Source: Microcaldota archaeon (GTDB lineage: Archaea; Micrarchaeota; Micrarchaeia; Anstonellales; Bilamarchaeaceae). Taken from it: a stretch of 64,000 nt of DNA. The DNA lies in contig JAKEGJ010000029.1 of assembly GCA_022627495.1 (NCBI GenBank), forward strand, positions 53,151 to 117,150, in the 5' to 3' direction. The stretch's first letter is position 1, and each line of letters begins with the position of its first letter. Below, piece by piece: positions 25,043 through 34,267 of the stretch. Made by a program: the position numbers and the translations under genes. The notes under the pieces are model-generated. The model was given only the letters and a program-made list of their open reading frames with translations. It was not told the DNA's origin and did no database searches.

Positions 25043-28000
25043 ATGGCCTACGACATTCCAGACGAGATAAAATACCGGGAGAAGATAATCGCCAACCTGG
25101 ACAGCAGGCAGCTCATCTATGCTGCCCTTTTTGGATTTCTCGCATTCCTGGCTTTCAGGCTGCCGGTTGAGGGGGAGCTGAAATTCGCACTGCCGACGCT
25201 CATATCGCTGACAGGTGTGGGTTTCATATTCCTCAATTTGGGAGAGCGCATTAGAGAGGTATTCAGTTTTTACTTCGCCTTCAGAAAAGCAGAGTATAAG
25301 GAATCGGCAGCGCAGAAATTCTTCGAAGTCAAATCAGTATCGGATAATGTCATCCATTTAGACAACGGCAAGAGGCTGGCAGTTCTCGAAGTCCAGCCAG
25401 TGAACTTCAGGCTTTTGGACGACGGAAGAAAACTGGCGCTCATATCGAATTACAAGGCATTTTTGAATCAACTAATGACACCGGTTCAAATCCTCGTAAG
25501 GACAAAATCGGTCAGCCTTGAAGACTATTTTAACAAGACAAACAGCAGGCGAATCAAGGATGGGCTTCTCCTCGCGCTCTATTCTGATTTTCGCATTTTT
25601 GAGGAAGATTTCCTTTCGTCTAACAGCATCAAGGAGAGACAGTTCTACCTTATCGTTCCATTCACAAAGAATACAATTCCAGACAAGCAGATACCGCCCT
25701 TGAAATTGCTTGAAGATATAATGAGTATCACTCAGGAGAAACTAGAGGCTTGCGGCCTTGAAATGCGCAGGTTAAATGATGCTGAAATAACCGACTTATT
25801 GTATTCCTACGGCAGTAGCTCTGAAGATAACGAAGAAAGGCCAGACGACTTGTTTAATTCGATAGTTGGCCGTATCACATCTGGTATAAACAGAATCAAG
25901 ACCCTCAACAGGCACTTCCCGGGGTACGCATGGCAGATTAAGCTTGGCCCTGAGAACGTTACACCGCCACTGCTTAGGAACACGAAAAAAACACCAGAAA
26001 TATTTAGCTTGGGTAAAGCTCGGGGCGCAAGCAGTTTTCAAAGCATAGGCGATATGGGCTTATGCCCCCCTCCGAGCACGATATTGCAGTTCGCTGGCTC
26101 AGATATTTTGCATCCGAAGCAAAACATCAAGATAACGGGAAGGCAAATCGGATATAAAATCCCAAGAAATCGCATGTGCCCCCTGGGTTCTGGAAAATTG
26201 GTCTGGCCGGAAAGCTTCGGAGGTTGGATAAAAGATGACGTCGAGCCCGAACCCGGTAACTTCAGGCAGGATATAACGCCTTCATTTGACATCCGCAAGA
26301 ACTGCGCTTATGTAAACGAAGAGATCCACCGTATCGTAAAGGTGTCCGGGTATCCCCGTAAGGTTGAAGATGGCTGGCTCCAGGCATTTCTCACAAAAAA
26401 CGAAAACTACGATATAATCATGCACATCGACCCGGCATCGATAAACGCCAGGCTTGTCTATCTTCACAATCAGATAATACAGCAAACGAGCGACCTTGTT
26501 ATGAGCACTTCCAAAGGCACGCCAAATCCTGCCCTAGAGATAAAGAAAGCCGATACGACGAGGGTATATGACTCCCTTTACAAAGGGGAGGAGAAAATGT
26601 TCGACGTCTCCATTTACCTAGACAATCATGCCCCCACTATCCCCGACCTCGGCCTGTTAACCGAAAAATGCAAATCGAACCTCAACGCGCAGATGATGGT
26701 ACCCAAGGTTACGGAGTGGAGGATGGCAGACGGCATAAAATCCACTCTGCCGATAGCGTTCAATCCTCTAGCTGCCGGGCGGGATTTTCTTACAAACTCG
26801 CTTGCAGCCTCTTTTCCCTTTATTTCCCCTTCAAATACGAAGAAAAATGGCATTCTGTTTGCCCGTGAAGCCGATACTATGACACCCCTGTTTCTGGATT
26901 TCAAAGGCATGAACAACAAGCATTTTTTCATAATCGGGATAAGCGGATCAGGCAAGAGCTACACAAGCAAATACCTTATGATGCAGCAGCTCTTTGCGGA
27001 GGATACAAAAGTCTTTATCCTGGACCCTAATGGCGAATACGTGCCGTTATGCAAAAGCCTCGGCGGGCAGGTAATCGAGCTATCGCGTGGTTCCCAATCC
27101 ACAATCAATATCTTCGACCTTGGAGGAAATGATTACAGCGATAAAATGCTAAGCCTGCTCTCCGCTTTTGACATTATCGTAGGCGGGCTTACAGAGAGCC
27201 AGAAAGGGGTTCTGAGCAAGGTTCTTACCCGCGCGTATGCAAGGAAAGGCGTAATCCACAGCAGGCCCGAAACGTGGGACCGGGATGCCCCGACCTTCAG
27301 CGATGTGCGGGATGCAGCGCTGGAAATCAAGGCCGAGTTCGCAGGTGGTAACGAATACCTGAAAGACCCAAGCATCGAAGCCCTTCTCAACCGCATTGAG
27401 ATGTATTGCCAGAGCGGGCTCTTCGGTTTTCTTGACCAGCCGTCCAAATTGGACGTAAATAAGGGCTTTGTTTGCTTCGACCTGAGCAAACTGCCTAACG
27501 CGGTCAAGAACCTGCTTATGTTTGCCACGCTTGAGATAATACGGCAGGAGATTAGCAAGGATAAAAAGCCCAAAATCGTGCTGATTGATGAAGGCTGGTC
27601 GCTGCTCCGGAGCCGGGAAGTTGCGAACTATATTCTCGAATTTGTCAAGACCTCAAGAAAATTCAACACGTCGTTGGGGTTTGTTACGCAGGAGATGGAG
27701 GACTTGCTACGAAGCAGGACGGGAAAATCCATCCTGAATACGGCTTCGGTCAAAATTCTCATGAGGCAGAATCCGAGTAATATCGACCTGATTTCTGATA
27801 CCCTGAAGCTCAACCCTGCCACGAAAGAGTATCTGCTGACGGCACGGAACGGCCACGGATTGCTATTTACAGAACAGAACGCGTTCAAGTTCTTTGTCAA
27901 GGCATCGGACAAGCTGCACGCGCTCATAACAACCAAGCCCGAAGAGCAGGTTCAAAAACCTGAAAAGAAGCCGAAATTGAAGGGAAAAATCAGCCTCGAC

Positions 28001-28465
28001 AAAGGACTGTATCTAAAGAAGGAGATTAGCGAAGACGAGGAAGCTTATCTCCTGCAAAACGGCTACGAACCTTGTAAGGGGAGGACTTCAAAGGATGGCG
28101 GATCAACTTGGTACTTTGTCAAGATTAGGCATAATGAAAGCCAGGAACATGCGTTTCTCTGCTGGACTACCTATGAAGCCGCAAAAAGGCGATTCGATAA
28201 CGTAGAAATGAATACGACCCGCTGCGGAGATGTCGTGATAGATACGGGGAGAAAGAAGATAGCCTTTGAAATCGAGACTGGAGCGAACTTGAAACAATAT
28301 TCGGATGAGTTTCTTAGACAAAAGTTTCAGCAACTTGATGATGAATTCGATGAGTATTACATACTCGTTTCCAAATACAATTTTCAGAAGCGGTATAAAC
28401 GATATGGAAAAGTAATCCTGAGAAACAAGATAGAAGAAACCCTTGCAGGGATAGGGAGACAATAA
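25043..28465 (+). CDS. VirB4-like conjugation ATPase with N-terminal membrane segment and extra C-terminal domain
   Basis: 1140 residues. Two N-terminal spans (about 25-40 and 47-62) resemble a fused VirB3/PrgI part. A VirB4 ATPase follows, with Walker A GISGSGKS (632-639) and Walker B VLIDEGWSLL (Asp849-Glu850). After about residue 965 comes an added domain. Its core VVIDTGRKKIAFEIETG (about 1062-1082) has the Asp...Glu-x-Glu spacing of restriction-endonuclease-like folds. VirB4 proteins energise pilus assembly and DNA transfer. The extra domain may bind or process DNA, but that is inference. Five bases after the VirB6-like gene. Confidence 0.85.
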   Translation: MAYDIPDEIKYREKIIANLDSRQLIYAALFGFLAFLAFRLPVEGELKFALPTLISLTGVGFIFLNLGERIREVFSFYFAFRKAEYKESAAQKFFEVKSVSDNVIHLDNGKRLAVLEVQPVNFRLLDDGRKLALISNYKAFLNQLMTPVQILVRTKSVSLEDYFNKTNSRRIKDGLLLALYSDFRIFEEDFLSSNSIKERQFYLIVPFTKNTIPDKQIPPLKLLEDIMSITQEKLEACGLEMRRLNDAEITDLLYSYGSSSEDNEERPDDLFNSIVGRITSGINRIKTLNRHFPGYAWQIKLGPENVTPPLLRNTKKTPEIFSLGKARGASSFQSIGDMGLCPPPSTILQFAGSDILHPKQNIKITGRQIGYKIPRNRMCPLGSGKLVWPESFGGWIKDDVEPEPGNFRQDITPSFDIRKNCAYVNEEIHRIVKVSGYPRKVEDGWLQAFLTKNENYDIIMHIDPASINARLVYLHNQIIQQTSDLVMSTSKGTPNPALEIKKADTTRVYDSLYKGEEKMFDVSIYLDNHAPTIPDLGLLTEKCKSNLNAQMMVPKVTEWRMADGIKSTLPIAFNPLAAGRDFLTNSLAASFPFISPSNTKKNGILFAREADTMTPLFLDFKGMNNKHFFIIGISGSGKSYTSKYLMMQQLFAEDTKVFILDPNGEYVPLCKSLGGQVIELSRGSQSTINIFDLGGNDYSDKMLSLLSAFDIIVGGLTESQKGVLSKVLTRAYARKGVIHSRPETWDRDAPTFSDVRDAALEIKAEFAGGNEYLKDPSIEALLNRIEMYCQSGLFGFLDQPSKLDVNKGFVCFDLSKLPNAVKNLLMFATLEIIRQEISKDKKPKIVLIDEGWSLLRSREVANYILEFVKTSRKFNTSLGFVTQEMEDLLRSRTGKSILNTASVKILMRQNPSNIDLISDTLKLNPATKEYLLTARNGHGLLFTEQNAFKFFVKASDKLHALITTKPEEQVQKPEKKPKLKGKISLDKGLYLKKEISEDEEAYLLQNGYEPCKGRTSKDGGSTWYFVKIRHNESQEHAFLCWTTYEAAKRRFDNVEMNTTRCGDVVIDTGRKKIAFEIETGANLKQYSDEFLRQKFQQLDDEFDEYYILVSKYNFQKRYKRYGKVILRNKIEETLAGIGRQ

Positions 28466-28470
28466 TTAAT

Positions 28471-28590
28471 TACGAGCTAACCTTGCGTTTTCGCATGAGT
28501 TAAGGCGTATCTCCTTCAAATTTGAGAAAATTACGGCCTAAAAACAGGGCGTAATCTCGCTAAAAAAATTACGACCTCAGTTACGACCTC
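28471..28590. repeat. iteron-like TTACG(A/G)CCT repeats
   Basis: Between the convergent ends of the VirB4 gene and the histone gene, the motif TTACGACCTC occurs at 28569-28578 and 28581-28590. TTACGGCCT lies at 28531-28539, TTACGAGCT at 28471-28479 and an inverted copy near 28548-28558. The cluster is next to the element's initiator operon, so it could be a replication origin or initiator-binding site. Confidence 0.45.
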
Positions 28591-28598
28591 TGCGAACA

Positions 28599-28775
28599 TT
28601 AAAGGTCATGCGGCAGCATCGTAGTCCTCCCGTTTGCTGTCGCCCGCTTAGCCGCTCTATCGAGCATCTGCCGGACTTCCCCATTCAGGGCAGCGTAGAG
28701 ATCCTTTGAAACGCGGAGCTCGCCCTGCCTGAAAAACGATTTCACTGAGCCCTTTGATACAAATCCATCCTTCAT
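28599..28775 (-). CDS. mini-histone (single histone-fold protein)
   Basis: 58 residues, ATG at 28775, TAA at 28601-28599. It reads VSKGSVKSFF, then RVSKDLYAALNGEVRQMLDRAAKRA and ends ANGRTTMLPHDL. This is the pattern of the short histones found in DPANN archaea and some bacteria (helix 1 / RVS / long helix 2 / ANGRxTxxPxDL), with helix 3 almost absent. It follows the Orc1 stop by one base, so the two form an operon. It probably coats or bends DNA for the element. Confidence 0.82.
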   Translation of the reverse strand: MKDGFVSKGSVKSFFRQGELRVSKDLYAALNGEVRQMLDRAAKRATANGRTTMLPHDL

Positions 28776-28776
28776 T

Positions 28777-29844
28777 TCAATCCCCCCTCAATCGGATAAT
28801 GGAACACCTCGGCCGATTTCCGGCCATCACGTTTTCAATGGAAATGAGGCCTTTCTGGTCCATTGCCCGCAGATAGTTGCGGATTTGCCGCTTGGTTCGG
28901 AGAATTCCCGACCGGAAAAGGGGGTAAAGCTCCGTAGTGGTCTTCTGGCCTTCTTTCAGAAGGCCATGAATCAAGAGTTCTTCCCTTGACAGTTCGGCCC
29001 CAATAAGCCCGATTTCGCGCTTTATGGCTAAAACGTCATTTTTGGATACTTCTGCAAGTCCCTGATCCTCCGAGCTTCTTGCGGCCCTCCAGAGGATTTC
29101 AAGGGCAAAACGACCGCCACCGTGACTTGCTACGCTGATGTCTGCTATCTCCTCTATCAGCGAGCTGTCATAAGAGCCAGGCCGTAACCCGGCGGAGGCT
29201 CGCTCTTTCAGGAGTGTAAGCAGCTCATCACGAGTGAACTGGGGAATCTCGATTTTCGTGAACCTGAGGATTTCGCGGGTTTCCTGCGGAAGCTTCGAAA
29301 GCACGGCTTCGTTATCCGAGATCCCGATAATGCCGAAATAGACCTTTTCCTCATCCAGATGGGCGATATTCTGGAGGATACGAGCATCATCGTAATGGAT
29401 AAGAGCTTCAATCTCATCGAGAACGAGAAGGACGGGTTTCTTCGAGTAGCGCATGAGTTCCACGATACGGTCGAATATCTCATCGGATGCCCGCCCTCTC
29501 CTTGAGACAGGTTCGCCCAATGCGTCCGCGATCTTGGTGAATATGGACATGGAGGTGTTGTACCGGCAACAGTTGGCATAGATGCACAATAACCTGCGGC
29601 TTTCTTCCACCTCTCCTATAGCCCACCTGACTAAGGCGGTCTTGCCCGAACCTGAGGGACCGGATATGAAGACATTCTCAGAGAGATGGCCTGTCTGAAG
29701 GCTGTTCATGGCTGCCAGAACGCTTTCTCCTACAGCTTGCCGGCATCCAAGGTTGCTTTTGGGATAGAACCGGGGCAAAAGAACTGATTCATCCTGGATT
29801 ATCCGGTTTTTTGAAGCAATCATCACGACGCTTTGGTGTTCCAT
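28777..29844 (-). CDS. Orc1/Cdc6-like AAA+ initiator of the element
   Basis: 355 residues. AAA+ motifs: Walker A GPSGSGKT (62-69), Walker B LVLDEIE (140-146), sensor 1 region GIIGISDN and sensor 2 region GGGRFALEIL; a C-terminal winged helix runs at about 285-355. It diverges from the host Orc1 at 62.6 kb in sequence and length, as element-borne copies usually do. A purine-rich ribosome site GGAGGAGGGAG precedes the ATG. It heads the operon with the mini-histone and probably starts replication of the excised element. Confidence 0.88.
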   Translation of the reverse strand: MEHQSVVMIASKNRIIQDESVLLPRFYPKSNLGCRQAVGESVLAAMNSLQTGHLSENVFISGPSGSGKTALVRWAIGEVEESRRLLCIYANCCRYNTSMSIFTKIADALGEPVSRRGRASDEIFDRIVELMRYSKKPVLLVLDEIEALIHYDDARILQNIAHLDEEKVYFGIIGISDNEAVLSKLPQETREILRFTKIEIPQFTRDELLTLLKERASAGLRPGSYDSSLIEEIADISVASHGGGRFALEILWRAARSSEDQGLAEVSKNDVLAIKREIGLIGAELSREELLIHGLLKEGQKTTTELYPLFRSGILRTKRQIRNYLRAMDQKGLISIENVMAGNRPRCSIIRLRGD

Positions 29845-29980
29845 CTCCCTCCTCCCGCTTGATTGTGTTACTTGGAACAGGATTATGGTAATATGTTATA
29901 TTTATATTTGTCGCTCAAAAAAGGAGACATTTGCTTTATTTTCGACTATTTTATAAACATTTGGATACAAATATCTAGAT

Positions 29981-30415
29981 ATGTATGAGATTGATAAGAC
30001 AGATACAGCTATTATTGGGATCCTGAAGGATAATGCCAGGCTTTCAGTCAGGCAGATCTCCAAAAAATGTGGTGTGCCATCAGCAACAGTACATAAAAGA
30101 ATGCTGAAACTGGAGAACGAAGGCGTTATCGAGAGATATTCGGCAGTGATCAACAAGGCAAAGCTCGGAAAAGAAACAATTGCTTATGTATTGGTAAGGA
30201 TAAAGCCGGAAGCCGATTACACGTCGATGATGGAGCAGGTAGAAAAACGGGAAGAAGTTGAGGATATGAGCGCTTTGGCAGGCCAATTTGACTTAATTCT
30301 GAAAATACGTGTCAGGAGCATCCCGGAACTTGATGCTTTTGTCATGCGCTACCTACGCAAGTTCAAGGAGGTCGCACAGACTCAGACTCTCGTTGTTTTC
30401 AGGCACTGGCATTAG
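29981..30415 (+). CDS. Lrp/AsnC family transcriptional regulator
   Basis: 144 residues: an N-terminal helix-turn-helix (DKTDTAIIGILKDNARLSVRQISKKCGVPSATVHKRMLKLE, 6-46) followed by a ligand-binding RAM domain ending VVFRHWH. Lrp proteins form octamers and regulate transcription in response to amino acids. A TTATAAAC box about 27 bases upstream indicates a leaderless transcript. It is divergent from the initiator operon. Confidence 0.9.
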   Translation: MYEIDKTDTAIIGILKDNARLSVRQISKKCGVPSATVHKRMLKLENEGVIERYSAVINKAKLGKETIAYVLVRIKPEADYTSMMEQVEKREEVEDMSALAGQFDLILKIRVRSIPELDAFVMRYLRKFKEVAQTQTLVVFRHWH

Positions 30416-30429
30416 TTTTTGATAGTCCT

Positions 30430-30699
30430 TTACATGTTGTCCATCTTGAAGAGCACTCTCGCGCCTTTTACTTCTTTCTTAAGTTTCGGAGCGTTCTGGA
30501 TTATTTCGATAAGCTCCAGGTATCGCTTTACAGTGCGCTTGTGGAGCCTTGTCGTAACGACGATAGAGTGGATATTGGCGGATTTCTTGGACAGGATAGC
30601 CATGACCCGACCGACATCTTCCAATATTTTAGCCACGGAACAAATAGGCAGTTCCCACCTAAATACCTTGAATAACACAGTGTATTTTTCCCTTCCCAT
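30430..30699 (-). CDS. small protein with probable winged-helix fold
   Basis: 89 residues from the ATG at 30699 (GGAGTG ribosome site); a GTG at 30705 is the alternative. The pattern WELPICSVAKILEDVGRVMAILSKKSANIHSIVV...KRTVKRYLELIE resembles a winged helix. No family recognised. Three GGGAAAT repeats lie just upstream and could be its operator. Convergent with the Lrp gene. Confidence 0.6.
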   Translation of the reverse strand: MGREKYTVLFKVFRWELPICSVAKILEDVGRVMAILSKKSANIHSIVVTTRLHKRTVKRYLELIEIIQNAPKLKKEVKGARVLFKMDNM

Positions 30700-30720
30700 C
30701 AACACTCCGACGTAAGGGAT

Positions 30721-30749
30721 GGGAAATTATAGGGAAATTGATGGGAAAT
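30721..30749. promoter_or_regulatory. three GGGAAAT direct repeats spaced by one helical turn
   Basis: GGGAAAT occurs at 30721, 30732 and 30743, exactly 11 bases apart, upstream of the small winged-helix gene. Regular one-turn spacing places all copies on one face of DNA, as in operators bound cooperatively. Confidence 0.55.
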
Positions 30750-30828
30750 AGACCGTAATTCGCAAACGGGGCATTTTTGTATCCAAAAGGGCACTTCGGG
30801 ATAAATAGTTTTGATGCGTTGCTTATAT

Positions 30829-30939
30829 ATGACCGAAAACACGGGGAATATAATTATTGTGCCTTGGTGGATGGTGGAATTGAAAAGAAGTATTGAAATT
30901 GAATCAGAAAATCGAGCCCTAAATAAATCAAAACGGTAG
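30829..30939 (+). CDS. possible 36-residue protein
   Basis: ATG at 30829, TAG at 30937-30939. The product begins MTENTGNIIIVPWWMVELKR. A GATAAATAG box about 26 bases before the ATG would allow a leaderless transcript, and it is preceded by GGGCACTT, a motif also found ahead of the methyltransferase at 21227. No homologue recognised; codon evidence is weak at this length, so it may be spurious. Confidence 0.3.
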   Translation: MTENTGNIIIVPWWMVELKRSIEIESENRALNKSKR

Positions 30940-30942
30940 TAA

Positions 30943-32877
30943 TCACATTTGTTTCTTTTCAAGAAATTCGAGTTTCAATATTCTGATTTTTTGCTCTCTA
31001 TTTCCAATTACTACCCCCCATCTCTCTTCAAGGAAGTCCAATAATTTTAATCCACGGTCACGAATCTCCTCCGGCGTCCAACTTTCTTTTAAAGCGACTT
31101 CATTTTCGCTGTAAGATCCGTTGAAGTACCCTACATTACCCTCCTTTTGCACTTTTTTATCTTGAAAACAGTCATCTTGTAAAGACGAATTCTTAGGTTG
31201 AGAAAGAGTGAGTAGATTTCCCAAATTGTGGCAGAGTACTCTCTTTTGTTCATAATCATACTGACCGAAATAGTTCTCCCAACATTCTAGATTAGCGTGT
31301 TGAGGAAAAATATGTTCGACAGTGACGTATCCTTTTTTTGCATGGGAGATTTCTTTCCAATCAAGCTTCTTTTGATTTGTTTTTGATTTTTCAAATAGCG
31401 AGTAATCATATTCATAAAGGAAGTATCTTACTCCCTCCCAACCATAAAATCCATCCCGGTCATAAATGTCAAATTTTTCTCCTATCTGCTTTTCGAATTC
31501 TTTTGCGTCGTAATACTCTTTTGTCCAATCATTGATCTGTTCGATAATTGAATCGATATCTCCTTCCTTTTCATTCCGATAGTATTTCCGAGCATATCCA
31601 TAAAATTCGCTATTCCCAGTAAATGCTCTTCTTTGAGATATTCTAAATACTAAGAAAACGTATCGTTCCATCGCTTTCAATAATTCAATTAACTTTTCTT
31701 TTGGTTCTTTATTTCTGACTAACAGCGCCATTAATAGCGGAGGAAAAGCACCGTGTCCCACCCGTTTCAGTCTATCTAGCCACAGTATTATCTCATCATC
31801 CATCTTGGACAATTCCGGATTCATTATTTCATACCACTTTCTCACGCTTTCCTGCAAACTCGTTATATACTCTTGAATATCTGTTACCTCTAATTTCTTT
31901 GCCATCACATCCTTAACTGTAAACTGTTCCTTCAATAAGAAAGTAACATAGTCATCTGCAGTTTTTCTTGAGTATTTGAAATATGCTATCCAGTGATTCT
32001 TTAGAAACTCATCGTCATCAAGAGGGTTATCTTTATTTTTTCCTAAGAATTCGTAAATAGTTTTCCAACATTCATTGATATTTTTTCGTAATGTAACTCG
32101 TTCATTTTCGTTGTTATAGCTAAGCTTTGTAGATAAGTAAATCAACCTGTTTTTCAATAATTCAAGTTTCGACAAGTCTTTTCCACGGTTATTCATAGTT
32201 TCAAAAGCAACAAAAACATCCAAATCCTCTTCAATTTCATAAACATTAAATTTCAGTTTTGATACAACCTTGCTAAATAAGACATTAAGCTCTTCTGGTT
32301 GCATCTGCTCAATTCTTCTGTGGAAATAATGTTTTGCGTATTCCATATTAGCAGTATACAGAGTTTCAATTTTCTGATTGGTATTGGATTTTTCACCGAA
32401 AATTATTGTTTTAAGAAATTCGTAACTTGGATTGTCCTTTTCATAGCCAAAAAGATATGTTTTCGAGATTCCTTGGGGGTTTGAAAGATATATGTACTGA
32501 TCTCGTATTTCATCTATTGAATGGTATTCCAATCGCTTTCCAACGCTTTCAAGCTTATCGCAAATAACCTTGATTAGAATTATGATCGTGGTTAATCTTT
32601 GTTGGCCATCTACTACATAGAATGGACGATATCCCTTCCCCTCTATAAGCCACTTGTCATCATCCCAGTTTTGATATACCTCCTTTCGAACTTTTTCTAG
32701 TGTAAGTACTCCTGTGTAATGGAAGTGGTTGGGGGCAAGTGTTTCTAAGTCCTCCCAAAAATCCTCCAACTGTTGTTTTTCCCATGCAAAACCTCTCTGA
32801 TAATCGGGTATTCGATAAATGTTTCTTTGAAATATGTCTGCTATTGAATTTAGTTTTTCCGATGAGATGGAAACCAC
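30943..32877 (-). CDS. GmrSD-type DUF262/DUF1524 protein (modification-dependent restriction)
   Basis: 644 residues. The N-terminal DUF262 domain shows IPDYQRGFAWEKQQLEDFWEDL and the nucleotide-binding YVVDGQQRLTT. The C-terminal DUF1524 domain has the HNH-like VTVEHIFPQHANLE and LGNLLTL. These fused GmrSD proteins cleave modified phage DNA using nucleotide hydrolysis (Type IV restriction); related proteins act with phosphorothioate DNA. The start is a GTG downstream of a TATA-rich stretch. Very AT-rich compared with its neighbours, so probably acquired separately as a defence gene. Confidence 0.9.
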   Translation of the reverse strand: MVSISSEKLNSIADIFQRNIYRIPDYQRGFAWEKQQLEDFWEDLETLAPNHFHYTGVLTLEKVRKEVYQNWDDDKWLIEGKGYRPFYVVDGQQRLTTIIILIKVICDKLESVGKRLEYHSIDEIRDQYIYLSNPQGISKTYLFGYEKDNPSYEFLKTIIFGEKSNTNQKIETLYTANMEYAKHYFHRRIEQMQPEELNVLFSKVVSKLKFNVYEIEEDLDVFVAFETMNNRGKDLSKLELLKNRLIYLSTKLSYNNENERVTLRKNINECWKTIYEFLGKNKDNPLDDDEFLKNHWIAYFKYSRKTADDYVTFLLKEQFTVKDVMAKKLEVTDIQEYITSLQESVRKWYEIMNPELSKMDDEIILWLDRLKRVGHGAFPPLLMALLVRNKEPKEKLIELLKAMERYVFLVFRISQRRAFTGNSEFYGYARKYYRNEKEGDIDSIIEQINDWTKEYYDAKEFEKQIGEKFDIYDRDGFYGWEGVRYFLYEYDYSLFEKSKTNQKKLDWKEISHAKKGYVTVEHIFPQHANLECWENYFGQYDYEQKRVLCHNLGNLLTLSQPKNSSLQDDCFQDKKVQKEGNVGYFNGSYSENEVALKESWTPEEIRDRGLKLLDFLEERWGVVIGNREQKIRILKLEFLEKKQM

Positions 32878-32958
32878 CCTCAGCTAAAGTGATACGTTTG
32901 AATAGCCAAGTTAAATATATAAAAAGGTTTGAATTTGCTAAATTGATTTAGCTGAAAA

Positions 32959-34176
32959 CTAAACAATGGCCTTCTCCAATCCCATCTCGAAAATCTTCTT
33001 TAGCATCATGTCCTTGAATTCGTTATCCTGCATCAGCCGGTTCATGATGCTGTCGGTCGCCTGCCGATCCTTCTCCAGCGATACTATGAGGGTTTCATCC
33101 AGCGGAAGCCCGCAACGGGTACAATACTTGGATGCCGGGGAATTGTGCTCCTTGCACCTCTGGCAGTTCTTCGCCTTTATCTTTTCCTCTTGGCTAACCT
33201 CATCGTGAACTAGCCCCTGAATCTTCAGAAGGGCGTTATCTACGTCCCTTCCGCTCATATGGACGTAAGTCGAAGCCATATCCGAACCCTGAACCCAGCC
33301 AAAATGCTCCTTCATTTGGGCTTCCGTAAGCTTGCTGGCCAAGGCGGTTGCCCGAGAATGGCGGAATAAGTGGGGGTGGATATGCTTCTTTATCCCGGCC
33401 TTAATCGCCAGATTTCGCAATAGCTTGTAAACCGAACGGTGGTCCATGCACTCAATCATATTCTTGGTTTTCCATTTCGGAGAGCGCGGGGGCCAAAGCG
33501 GGGCTTTCGGATCGTCCTTTCTCCTGTAATTATCGACCCACAAGGCCAAGGCTGGCGCCGAGCTGATTACCCTTACCCGCCTATCCCCGGTTTTCCCTGA
33601 AACGCGCAGGACTGCCCCGTATTGGTCGAATTTGACGTTTTGCATACTGAGGGTAAGCAATTCCCCTATCCGACACCCGGACTCGTATAAAACCAGTACA
33701 AATGCCTTATCCCTCGGATTTTCTGCCTCATTGACAATCCTGAGTATTTCGTCCTCTGTCAAAAGGTCTTCCGGTAGCTTGTGTTTCCCATTTTTCAGCT
33801 TCGGCTTCAGCCAGCTTATCTCCGGAGGGAATGTCTCATCATTCCCTTTGAGCCACTTATAGTACATTTTGAGGACGATTTTGTAATCAAGACGGGTATA
33901 CTCCGAATACTTCGGATTGGTTTCAAGCCCGCCTACCAACGCGATAAGATTCTCCTTGGTGGCATTTCCAAACGGCTTATTGAGCCATGCAGCAAGGAAA
34001 CGAAGGCAGTAAACGACCTTTGCGACCCGGCCATGTGACGCGCCTTTTGCAAGGCGCACTTTCGAAAAAGAGATTATGGACTCCTTGTTCTCCTTACTGA
34101 CTCCCGGATCCTTATTGAGGTTCTCTATCGCCAGTTCCAGGCGTCTGGAATAGTTGTATAGACCGAATCCATCCAT
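32959..34176 (-). CDS. tyrosine recombinase (integrase) with C-terminal zinc ribbon
   Basis: 405 residues: a core-binding N-domain (about 1-125) and a catalytic domain with Arg169 (SGCRIGELL), Lys195 (SGKTGDRR), His269-Arg272 (HLFRH), His291 (HFGW) and the nucleophile Tyr304 (ASTYVH). A zinc ribbon CxxC-x10-CxxC follows at about 338-355, then a helical tail. It is the element's integrase, 91 bases from the tRNA-Leu(UAA) 3' end. A GGAGTGA ribosome site precedes the ATG. All catalytic residues are present, so it should be active. Confidence 0.93.
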   Translation of the reverse strand: MDGFGLYNYSRRLELAIENLNKDPGVSKENKESIISFSKVRLAKGASHGRVAKVVYCLRFLAAWLNKPFGNATKENLIALVGGLETNPKYSEYTRLDYKIVLKMYYKWLKGNDETFPPEISWLKPKLKNGKHKLPEDLLTEDEILRIVNEAENPRDKAFVLVLYESGCRIGELLTLSMQNVKFDQYGAVLRVSGKTGDRRVRVISSAPALALWVDNYRRKDDPKAPLWPPRSPKWKTKNMIECMDHRSVYKLLRNLAIKAGIKKHIHPHLFRHSRATALASKLTEAQMKEHFGWVQGSDMASTYVHMSGRDVDNALLKIQGLVHDEVSQEEKIKAKNCQRCKEHNSPASKYCTRCGLPLDETLIVSLEKDRQATDSIMNRLMQDNEFKDMMLKKIFEMGLEKAIV

Positions 34177-34267
34177 GATTTCACTCCGGCTGGAGGTCTA
34201 TTTTAGGGTTCGTGCCCCTTTGGGCAGAAATCTGCCCCAAGGTTACAGACCCGAACCAAAAAGATGA

